Of a stretch of 64,000 bases of DNA, positions 10,641-21,407 are shown piece after piece. The stretch is taken from positions 2,232,001 to 2,296,000 of the forward strand of contig JAYKKR010000003.1 in NCBI GenBank assembly GCA_036971615.1, written 5' to 3'. The first letter of the stretch is position 1. Each line of letters opens with the position of its first letter. A program made the translations under genes and the position numbers. Source of the stretch: Amyloporia xantha (lineage: Eukaryota; Basidiomycota; Agaricomycetes; Polyporales; Adustoporiaceae). Under the pieces are notes generated by a model that was given only the letters and a program-made list of their open reading frames with translations, made no database searches and was not told the DNA's origin.

Positions 10641-11517
10641 TTACTCATGTAGTTTACATGACAGGTACGTAATAGCGCTGCGGACATCCGTGCTCACAGT
10701 GTGCGCATTGTCTCTGCGCGAGACGTCGAGAGCAGCCCCCCGCTTTCGACAAGCGCGTTCAGCACGGGGGTGGACGTCTGTCCGCACAGGCCCGCCGCGG
10801 CTCTGCCGTCCAACATGAGCCTCTGCACCCTGTAAGTGGACGACAGCGCGGACGCCGTCCGTCTGTTGCCGGGCAACACGCCATTCACCCACGCCACGAG
10901 TAGTCAGCTGGGAGAGAAAGTAGATATAAGATACGTACCGTTCTGTAGCCGGACTCAGGCGGACACCCGCTCGCTGTCTGGATCGTGCAGCAGCGAGCGC
11001 GCTCGCTCCCAGAGAAGCAAGCGCACTATGCCTCGTTCGACGAGGGCATGCGCGTCGATGCGCTCCGCAGGCGCAGCGTCCGTAACTCGGATAAGACGCT
11101 TGATTGGCCGTGTAGAGGCCGTACCGGAGTTGAGTCGCTTCGGACGGATACACGTGAGCCGTCCTCCCTCCGACTTGTTCCCATATACGAACTATGCCGG
11201 ACGATGCCCGGTAGACGACATCCCTGCGCTCGCAGTCTGGATCATCCAGTGGACGACGGCTCGAGCGTCGTGAGTGCCCTGTGCGCGCTCTGTCAGAAGA
11301 GTTCGCATCAGCACCTTGTCCGCCGGACGAGAACGCACGGTCCCTCGCGCCGTCGACACAACACTGGATCACGCTCTGGTTCTGGAATGGACGGGCATCA
11401 CCCGACAGATGATGCCCAGCCCCAGTCCACAGCGGACAGCGTGTGATCTCTGAATGAACGCCTTCCGACACCAGGGCGAGACGCGCTGTTCGCGAACGGT
11501 AGGGCGGGCATCCGTAC
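10641..11517 (-). pseudogene. Block X in unit 1: GC-rich coding-like remnant
   Basis: Unidentified. On the minus strand one frame shows coding-like stretches interrupted by stops that could be introns. Examples are VLMRTLLTERAQ with ARAVVHWMIQTASAGM, then a stretch ending LLLWERARSLLHDPDSER, an intron-like GT...CTCCCAG segment, and AWVNGVLPGNRRTASALSS. It lies 3' of GH105 copy 2 and its sequence flows into the truncated last GH105 exon. Copies occur at about 20,541-21,407 and 55,386-56,263. It may be the 3' part of another gene joined to GH105 at a recombination breakpoint. The single 378-aa open frame across it is in a biased frame and is not credible. Confidence 0.25.
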
Positions 11518-14331
11518 CTACGTAAGAGAGAGGTCCGTCGAGTATGCGGACGAGTTGAACGGCGTCGATGAGGGGGCGACGCTCGACGTGGAGACATTTG
11601 ACGAGCCCGTTGCGCTCGCACTGCTGCTGCTACTACCGCTCTGCGTGTGCACGTCCGCGAGCAGCGCGAGGCGGTACACCGTCGACGCCAGCAGCGCCGT
11701 GCTCGACGCGTCCAGGAACGTCGACGTCTCGTTCGCGTAGTTGTGGAACAGCGACACGTTCGTTTGCTAGCGCGCAATCGCGGCAGGGTGCATCGCGTCA
11801 GTTACCGTCTGCGGAACGGACAACGCGGATGCGGGGACGCACCAGATGCGCGTACATGCCGTCGTGGATCTCGCCCACCCAGCTCGCGAGGTCGCTCATC
11901 TCGCTCTTCATCGAGCTTGCCCACGGCGAGTGCTGCATCGTCGCCAGCACACGGAGCATGCCCGCTGCGGCCCAACCATTGCCTGTCGACCAGAAGCCCG
12001 GGTCCTGTCCCGACCCGAGCAGGATGTGCTGCCAGAGGCCTGCGTGGCTGTTGTACAGGTACGACCGATAGAGCTTGATCTGAGAGTGGAAGTCAGCGCT
12101 GCTGCAAGGTAGCCGAGACGAGACGGGACACACCTGCGTATATGCCTCCGTGAGGAGCGTCTGGTTCCCCGTCAGAACCGCGTAGTACGCAAGGAACGGC
12201 GGTACCATGTACACGCTGTCCGCCCTGGGCACGCACACGATCGTCAGCGGCAAGAGCGTCACGGACAGGAACACGACTCACCAAAGCTGCACCTGCTCGA
12301 TCCGATGGCTGATCGCGCCGTCCGCAGTGCGCGGGACGACCGTGAGTGTGTACTGCAGCTGCTCCGTCGCCGCACGCGCATACGTCACCGCGCCGTCCAC
12401 GCCCGCGAACGGCTCCGGTGCGCCCGTCCAATTCGCGAGCAGCACCGCCTGGCCGATCGACGCGGGGTCCCCCGCTGCGCCGCCCGAGACGTTGACGATC
12501 GGCTGCGGGACGGACACGTTCGAGCGCGTGCGCAGGACGTCGTACGCGATCTGCAGGACGGGGCGAGGGCGGACGCGTTGTAGGGCGCGGTGTAGGGCGG
12601 GGCTGGCGGTGGGAGGGACGCGTTGAAGAAGACAGCAAAGGACGGCGCGTCGGACTCGGTCAGCGCCTCGCCCTCGGTGCCGAGTTCCCAGCTACGGGGA
12701 GGGATGGGTGAGTACTACAGAAGTAGGGAGCGGGAGACAGGACGACATGAATTTAAAATAGAATGTACATCCTGGTGTTGGCTCCCATCGGCTAGCGAGC
12801 TCATAAAGCTGGGAGCGCGCCAACACTCGTGCCTACTGCTCAGCTGTCTGCATATGCTGCCACTGTCAGGGGACGTATGATAACCAACGATGTCAGATCT
12901 CAACACCAAGTCTGCGTGCACACAGACATATCAGACCCATAGTCCTCATATGTGCACGGCGCGCTAAAACGGGTGAATCAACGCGACCCAGCGTCTGAGT
13001 TTCAGAACTCATAAAACGCGCCGAGGGCATGACACGGGTTTGTGACGCCCGGGTCAACCTGTGACCCGACCTGTGAATTACCTGTACGAATCACAGGTGG
13101 CCCGTACATGTTACCTGGGTCGGGTACGGGTATGGCTACCCTTGGAACGGGCAAAACCTAGGTTGACCTGTGATGGGTTTCGGAGACCAAGTTTGAGAGA
13201 CGTCATGCCAATTCTGGCAGGGTGGACGTGCCAGGTGTCTCCGATGTCCATATATATCAGACTGCTCTCCACGTTTCACAAGAAAGCGAACTTTTCATGG
13301 AGATGCATGGACTTAGCTACGAGTGCCGCTTGTCTCCAGGAGTGACCAAGAATCACGGCGAGACCACCGGAATGTCCGTACGAGCGATCCGAAGCTGTGG
13401 GGGATTGAGGGGAGAGCATTTGAAGACTTCCGGTGTCTTCAACACCTGGTTCTTCTCGGTCCCTTCCTCCCCCATTTGCCTGCGGGTAGTCCGCAGATAT
13501 CTGCAATATACCTGCAGGTAGACCCGGATGTAGCTGCACGGGTACGGGTCGGGTACGGTCACAAGTCCCAACCCTCAATTACCTGCAGGTATTACCCACA
13601 AGCAACCCGGGTTAACCCGTGTCACATCTACGTTACGCGCCTGGCCTGACAAATAGGCATAACACTCCCGTCGGGTGAAAGGTCGAGACAGAAGGAAAGT
13701 GATACTAGAATCATGGGTTCGAGTAGGTCGCTCACAACAGAGCCGCCCGGTGGGCTGTGGCCAGCTAGTCCTAGCCTGATGTATACTGCAAACTCGCGCG
13801 CGGTATGCCCTGATGACATGCCACCATAGCAGCTACCATTCGCGCGGTCCATGCGTGCGACTACCCCCCCTGCGTCCAAGTCAATAGCATCGCGTTATAG
13901 AAGTATGCCATCTGAGGCATAACGCTACAATCCCGAATTGAGACTCAACCACTCGCGATATCTCTGGCGGCATCCGCAAGCGATGCGCGGAGGCAGCCAG
14001 GATAGGATACCAAGTGGCGGTATACAGGATGAATGAGAGATCTGGGCTTTGAGGCTGCGAAGGACTTGGTATTGCTAGCTTCGAGAGATTCAACCATGTT
14101 TAGAGCACGAACATGGAATAACACCTTCCCGAGCTCGATCGAGAGACTGAGGGAGGAAAACGACGCGGAGGGAACTCACGTCTGTTGCGCGCCGAGCCAA
14201 AGTTCATCCTTGACGGCGTCGAGCTGGGCGGTTGACAAATTTTGGGCGCGTGCGGAGAGGGCGGCTGAGAGGAAGATAAGGTGGGCGAGGAGGGCACCCA
14301 GGAGCGATCGGGCACAGCGAGAGGGGAGCAT
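11518..14331 (-). pseudogene. GH105-like six-hairpin glycosidase, copy 2 (frameshift, short tail)
   Basis: Same architecture as copy 1: exons 14331-14180, 12691-12282, 12224-12134, 12079-11843 and 11766-11518. Exon 3 is in frame here (PPFLAYYAVLTGNQTLLTEA is readable), unlike copy 1. Exon 2 has a 4-G run at 12,560-12,563 where copies 1 and 3 have five, which shifts the frame. The last exon is cut by the X junction: after ALLADVHT the protein continues QSGSSSSSASATGSS and stops at DLSLT, losing the hydrophobic anchor. Because the lesion is a homopolymer-length change, it could be a consensus error. Domain function is as described for copy 1. Confidence 0.7.
13030..13624. mobile_element. Intron-1 inverted-repeat element, copy in unit 2
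   Basis: A 595-bp element with the same TGACACGGGTT...AACCCGTGTCA ends, at the same site in intron 1 of GH105 copy 2. It was copied with the unit and is not an independent insertion. Confidence 0.5.
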
Positions 14332-17300
14332 AGAAGGGAGCGTGATAAAGAGGGATGGAGACAGAGGTGGACGTGTCGGACGGCGGGGACGGGCAGAAGA
14401 CTTGCATGGCTGCTGCTTGGCATCGACACGTCCCGTCAAACACTCCAACAGCTGCCATCGCGTCGCTCCTAGAGCGGGCGGGCGTCTTAGATCCCACGCT
14501 AGGCCGCATCGGGAAGACGTCACGTCTGACTTCAGAGCGTGTTCGATCGCCCTCCCTCTGCTGCCCCTGCCTCTCTCCTCCAGTCGGCGTCTGCTCTGCT
14601 CTTCTCTCCTGCGCTGGCCTGTGTTCCCCGCGCCGTACCTGTCCCGGCCGCCACTCGATCGCTCTCTCCGGATCCCCGGCCGTCGACCTGAAAGCCCGTG
14701 CTACCCTGCACACCTGCAACGACAGAAATATATTTTCAAGTCCCGTGAGTGCGCTGTCCGTCAAGAAATCGAAAGTTGCCGTTCCCCCTTGTTCCTCTTC
14801 CCCATGCATCCACTCCCCTTCCCCGTGGACCCGCTCCCTTCATTCCCCTTCCCCGCACATCCGTTCCCTTCCACGTTGTTTCCCTTCCAAGAAACTGCCC
14901 TCTCGTTCATCACCGTCCTCTGCGCGCACTTCAAACGCAGCCCGCCCATCCCATACTCTCACCGTGTGCGAGCGTCAACGCCCCAGCCATCTCAAAGTGC
15001 GCGATTTCGCACCGCGTCGATCCAAATCTCTTCAACCTCCTGTGTCAGCTCTCATCAGTACAATGAAGCACCGAATGGAGCGCCCGAAGCTGCCTGCCCC
15101 TCGTGTGGAGAGTCTCGTCCACCGAACATCGCAATGGGCTGTGTGGCAATCCTGCGCGCGGCCTTCCATTGTGACGGCTTATACAGATCGAGTCGGCCTC
15201 CCGCCCGCCGTCCGCTCCCTGCCGTAACCGTGATCCCGAGCTGCGAAATTCGTCCACCTGAATGGACGGCGCGAGCATTTCGCAGGGGGCTGGCGACGGA
15301 GAGACCTCTGTGATGCGGAATTCCACCAGTCAGCTCACTCAGGGTATCAGACAGAAGCAACATACCTCGAATCATTTTTCCGACCGACATCGTGCAAGCC
15401 CCGGCCCAGGGCCCACATCCTACGCCATACGCGCTCAGTACTCGTAAAAATCGAATGTGATGCCTTTCAACATTCTCCATGTTCACGTGCCTATTCCGCG
15501 CCGTCCACTATACATGTAGTCCGTTGCGATGCATGCCCTGTAGACAGAACCCATGCACTGACGAAAAAGAATGGTCAGTTCCCAAGTGAGAGTACATGGA
15601 TCAAGGCACCTGCCTCGCTCATGCAACACCATGCTTCCCGTCCGGACGCAGATCCGAGTATCGGTCATCGGTCCACTTCATTGATTCCTATGTGAGGTCG
15701 GTGAACCCGTCGGACAGTCTTTGCTGACTGCGCTACCGAGCCTGGGATCGTGGTACAGGCTGTACGTCCACTGTCCTGTACTTGCGGTCCGAGACCGTAG
15801 GGCCGATCGTCCACATCGTCGAAATGCGGGGAGCACGCCTGTCGTTCTCCTGAACAATGGACTGTCTCGCATGCTGTCCAGCTCGATCGAGACTGTCCAG
15901 TCGCTGAATGGTGGACTCTGACGATGTGCGCAGTCTCATATGCATGATGTAAACACCACGAGGTCATCCTACGCTCCGAGTCAGCTCAGAGTCGGAGCAA
16001 ATGAACATCAATAAAGACATACCTCCCTGCCTATCCAGGTCTGTGTGCGTCCATTCGATGAGCCACATGAATCTAAATTGGAAGTGAGTCCGGAAATCCT
16101 CAAGGAAACTCAAAAACACAGTACCTGCAACTTTGATCTCTGCCGTTCACAGTGACTGACTGAAACTCTCATGAGACTAAACAATCTGCATACCCGTGAC
16201 TGACAGGCCGAGGAGACTGGTCAAGCTAGGGTGGCGTCCGGTACAGCACTGCCCATAAGTTGGATGCCATGTCCGAGTTGCACCATCTACGAATCGTCCG
16301 GTGTGAGTCGTTCGGGGGACGGTGCTTTGCTCAGAAACTGTCCATTCTGCTTGATCGTCCATTAGGTCACGGCATGCCAGCGAAGGACTCGGAAGCTGCT
16401 CGCGCCCGGCTTCTGATGCATATTGGGAGAACTGGCGTAGGTGCTGTCTATGAATAGAGTCGAGACTGAGACACGCGCGACGCGTCCACCGTCCAATCAG
16501 AACACGATCACGTGTAACCAAGCCTCTGCTTACCTTGAGACTGGCTGGCTTCTCGCAGCGCATCCGTGCACATTTTGATCCTCACTGATTTATCACCTCA
16601 AGCTACAACAAGAGGCTATGGTCAGCTCAAGTTGCAAGAGGGGCATGACAGTCACTTACTAAATCTTGCTATCCCTGCATCGGAGTACCATGCATAGATC
16701 CTAGTACTAAGGAAGAAGCAACAAAAATAATACTACAGTGTACGAGCATAATGGCGGACAGCAGGATAGGGGGGCACGGGCTGGATATCGTGTTGCAGGT
16801 AAGTGGTCTTATGTATATCAAATCGGCGGAGAGAGAGCTCAGATCTTTTCACCTGTCTGATGCTCGGCGGCCCAGGCCTACGGGCTAGCCACCGCTATGT
16901 ACAAAGCATCCAGTGAGCCGACGGTAACCACTGATGAAACTAGATTTTTGAATTTACTGTGTGAATTTTGCAACCGCCGACAAGCCATCAACCAATTCCC
17001 AGGCTGCATTTACGTTGATCTCAGCTTGGCATCCAGCACTTTTTTGCTGAAATTGATGTTTCACCTCATAATAGCAAATTCATAATCAACACGAGTTTCT
17101 GTTGCACTTGAGATTTCACATTGATCGGAAATTCCGCTGATAAGATTCTTGAAGGTTATCGGGAGTCAGGAGCATGCTGCGTGCATTGTGCAACAGTATT
17201 GTTCCGTTGCACACAGCCATATTAGAATTTTGTTGTTGTATTTGGCACTGATATGCGCAAGTCACTGCTAATGTACACTGTGGACCGGGCAAAGTGTACT

Positions 17301-20300
17301 GAGCAAAGCCAAGATCTCCGAGTCATACTACATAGTCGACTGAGCTATCGGCTGCCGGGCATGTCCAAATTCCACTGAGCAATGCAAGTGGTATTGACAG
17401 TCAGGTTGTAGACAGGAGCAGGATGCCAGAAGGAACATGCTGCTGAGGCAGTAGTCGCAGTGAGAGTATTGAAGAACAATATTCATGAACTCGGAGGAGT
17501 AGGCCAAGTTTGCGCGAGCCTGAGAGCGATCAGCATGATCTTGATCGGATACCTATCCTGACTTCAGCCACAGCAGACTCGGAAGGCCTCCGAGCTCGTC
17601 TGCTTTCTCCTCTGAGCACGGTGCTTCTTCGCAATGTGTGCAGCAATATGTCGATAATATGTTCTTGTACTGATTCATCTCGGCTGTGAACTACTGCCCA
17701 TCCAGCCTGAGGTGATTGTGACCGGCGATTCATTTCTCTTTACTCGAAGTTGCGCCGACTCGGACATGCACATCTCAAAGCCCGGACCAATCACTAAGTG
17801 TTTGATCATGCCCTGCCTTAGATCGTCTTAGATCTCGCTTTCACCTGCGTTCTTCCTGGGTTTGCTCATCGCAACATTTGGAAGAAGCGAAGGATATTTC
17901 TGTCTTGATGCGAGATATTTCACATAGGCAGCGTTCGGCATCTTTTGCCAGAGTCTCGCGGACCAATGAAGGCGCATGAAAACCCTCCGAAGCCCGGGCC
18001 GTTTCGTGCGTTAGGTATGCTCGGAGATGTACGAGGGGAGTGCACATAAATATCTATACAAAGTGTATGTATTCCGTCGCAAACTCTATCGTTTGCCATT
18101 ACATTGATTGGCTTTGATACTGCTACAGACTTTGAATACCACAGTAGACGACTTAGTAATATACGATTCAAATTGACGAATACGCATCAGTAATTGAACA
18201 CAGTGTTGTAGTGAGGATTCGCAGTCTCTGAACTTGCGAGGAATGCAGCACTGAGAGAAGAACGCGCAAGAGAAGCACTATGCTTAGTCCATCTGCTTCG
18301 TTGTCAGCGCTCGATCGTCATACCGCGTCGATGGCTCTTCCGTGTTTCGATCGTTGGTACGTACTCCTCCGAATCTCCAGGCTTCCGATAGCCGCTGTCT
18401 GTCCTCTCGGACGTACGGGTCGTTCTCCGTTCCGATGGGAATGGCTGGCTCGGGCTTCAGTTTGGAAGGTTCTTATGAACTCGGTAGTCCGTCCTGTCAG
18501 TGGTGACGGCAGCAGAAGCTTTCAAGTCCGTCACAGGTAGGCAGGTACGTTCGTTCACATGCTTGAACGAGGTTGTTTCTCATTTCTGTCCGGTAGCTCA
18601 TTCATACAGTGGGCTGCTGTCTGTATCCCATCTTATTTTGCTGACCAGACCATGAGGACGACACCAATCGTCTCCGTAGCTTGCAAGCTGTCGGACAACC
18701 TTGAAAGCAAATGTTCGGCGGACCGCGGACACGCATATTTCGCGTAAGGATTCTTGGCATGTGCTGGCGAGTGCTGGGCAGGCGTTGCGTAAGGCGGCGT
18801 ATCGCTTGGATGCTACCATTACGACGCCCGCCCCCGTCGTAAGAATGTTCGCCCGTTTACGAACTTAGTGCATCAAATACCGTACATGTTGGCAGCGCGG
18901 TATGCCGTCCACTGATCTAATTACGCAGGTTGTGGGCCGGACAGATTGGGCGACGACATGCGCGCGGCCCTCCCATTGGAGTCGGAACTTGAAGTAGAGG
19001 AGCACGGAACGGGAAACACGTTCACCGTATCCGAAATGGTAAGCTCTACACCTCCGGTTCGGTCTTGCAAATGCTGACCAGCGCTGCTCCCCTATGGAAC
19101 GTAGGACCTGCACCGCTGCATTCCTATGTGCTCTGTGTGCAGCGCGAGAATGAGCATATTCCGTTATGCTGTCCTCCTGACTGTCCTCCTTCCCAGAAGA
19201 CGGTTGACAATGCCACTCTCCCATGCAACGAACAGCTTCGCAATATGATCGATCACGCGTGCGAATACGCGCGCGGGCGTTTCACGGCGGACTTCGCCTT
19301 CTTCTGACACAGAGGCGACGTCCAAACACTTGGCGTTGAATTCAAGACTGAAGCGGTTGCTGGGTACGTACGACGGTAGGACTACGACACATGGATTCCG
19401 GTGCAGACAGGGAGGCCGAAGTGGGGAATGGGGAGGGTATGGCGTGAGAAGGAGAGATTGGAGGAGGATATAAGCTGGGGGAGCTGTTGAGTGACGGTCA
19501 GTATCATGTCCTTCCTCCTTTCTCTCTTACCACCCCTCCCCTTTCTGCCCCTCGACGGAGCATCTCCACTCTCCGTCTCTTTTCCATCCACATTCCTTGT
19601 TCGCCGCCCCTTCCATTGCACTTCCGTCTCTTGGGAGCACGTCAGTCGACGGTCACGGTTCGTCATTGTTTTGTTCTCATTGTGCTGACATAGTGGTTTA
19701 GCTGGCTGTTCATGCCTGCACGACGGACGCCGAACGTGCAATGCACGCTGACGACGCGTCGGTCAGGCATCACGTTCGATTCCTTCCAACATCTTCTAAC
19801 ACCTCGAACGCCGCAACGACACCGGACGATCCTCACAGCACCGGTACGCAATCACGAGCATTGGCTATCTGCGTGATGCGCCGATCGAAGTTAGCCGTCC
19901 TGGGTGGTGCGTAGCCCCTTGTCGGGATCTGGCAGAACTCGCCTAAATCTGATGCCCTTAGCTAGTGATTATACCCAATCCGTACAGACTTGCACATCCC
20001 GCGTGGCGCGACGGACGTTATAAGCCTGCTGAGCGAATGTATGTATAAACTCGAATATCTGCTGTGAGCTTGTTGATGCTGACCAATGAAGCTGGAGTCT
20101 ATCTACATGTAAACCGAATATGCCCGCATCTGCATGCAACGGCGTTGGCACGGATCGGCGCGTACGGTATATGTGTTTATTCGAAATCTCATATGTTCGA
20201 ATGACTAATGGGTGTCCTTTGTTCCAGAATGGAAACCATACCTCTCGAAGTCAATCCGTGCGGAATGTAGCCTGAGACGCTGTGTTGGCTGCGCATCGTC

Positions 20301-20540
20301 TGCGCCCGTGAATAAAGCGATTGCCGTGACGAGTCGGGCGCACTGGTTCGGATGAGATTGAAGAAAGAATGATGGACGGCGATTGCAGGTGGCAGAAGCT
20401 AGCATCACTCCAGCATCGTCGAGCGAAGGCGGTTCGCCTCGCCTGAGTACGAACGGCGCGTGTAAGCTCGAATTCGGCTTACATTTTGAATACTCGTGGC
20501 TGATCATGTTGAACAGATATATTCCGACTGGTTTACTCAT
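14332..20540. other. Flank P and spacer S2: no recognisable gene
   Basis: Collinear with 4438-10,640. It contains the P-type upstream region of GH105 copy 2, the polypyrimidine tract (about 14,775-14,890) and the spacer. The candidate open exon recurs at 19,078-19,307. No transposon proteins are seen. Confidence 0.5.
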
Positions 20541-21407
20541 GTAGTTTACATGACAGGTAATGCATTAGCGCTGCGGACATCCGTGCTCACAGTGTGCGCA
20601 TTGTCTCTGCGCGAGACGTCGAGAGCAGCCCCCGCTTTCGACAAGCGCGTTCAGCACGGGGTGGACGTCTGTCCGCACAGGCCCGCCGCGGCTCTGCCGT
20701 CCAACATGAGCCTCTGCACCCTGTAAGTGGACGACAGCGCGGACGCCGTCCGTCTGTTGCCGGGCAACACGCCATTCACCCACGCCACGAGTAGTCAGCT
20801 GGGAGAGAAAGTAGATATAAGATACGTACCGTTCTGTAGCCGGACTCAGGCGGACACCCGCTCGCTGTCTGGATCGTGCAGCAGCGAGCGCTCGCTCCCA
20901 GAGAAGCAAGCGCACTATGCCTCGTTCGACGAGGGCATGCGCGTCGATGCGCTCCGCAGGCGCAGCGTCCGTAACTCGGATAAGACGCTTGATTGGCCGT
21001 GTAGAGGCCGTACCGGAGTTGAGTCGCTTCGGACGGATACACGTGAGCCGTCCTCCCTCCGACTTGTTCCCATATACGAACTATGCCGGACGATGCCCGG
21101 TAGACGACATCCCTGCGCTCGCAGTCTGGATCATCCAGTGGACGACGGCTCGAGCGTCGTGAGTGCCCTGTGCGCGCTCTGTCAGAAGAGTTCGCATCAG
21201 CACCTTGTCCGCCGGACGAGAACGCACGGTCCCTCGCGCCGTCGACACAACACTGGATCACGCTCTGGTTCTGGAATGGACGGGCATCACCCGACAGATG
21301 ATGCCCAGCCCCCAGTCCACAGCGGACAGCGTGTGATCTCTGAATGAACGCCTTCCGACACCAGGGCGAGACGCGCTGTTCGCGAACGGTAGGGCGGGCA
21401 TCCGTAC
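20541..21407 (-). pseudogene. Block X in unit 2: GC-rich coding-like remnant
   Basis: Copy of the unidentified block at 10,641-11,517, joined to the truncated last exon of GH105 copy 3. It differs from the first copy by a shorter C-run near 20,631, a shorter G-run near 20,658 and the loss of two bases near 20,888, each of which alters the open frames. This frame instability argues that it is not under coding constraint in its present form. Confidence 0.25.

Larger units (their letters stand above)
1746..11641. repeat. Tandem unit 1 (about 9,896 bp)
   Basis: First of two complete tandem units. The unit spans most of GH105 copy 1, flank P, the roughly 6-kb spacer S and block X, and ends within the last exon of GH105 copy 2. 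It aligns end to end with 11,642-21,531, with only sparse substitutions and many 1-2 base homopolymer-length differences, for example the A-run near 5670 against 15,564. This implies a very recent duplication or ongoing homogenisation. Confidence 0.9.

Noticed and set aside
10641..11777. 378-codon minus-strand open frame across block X and the last GH105 exon
   Set aside because: GH105 uses a different frame in the overlapping part, the composition is dominated by Arg/Ser/Ala, and run-length changes break the frame in the other copies.
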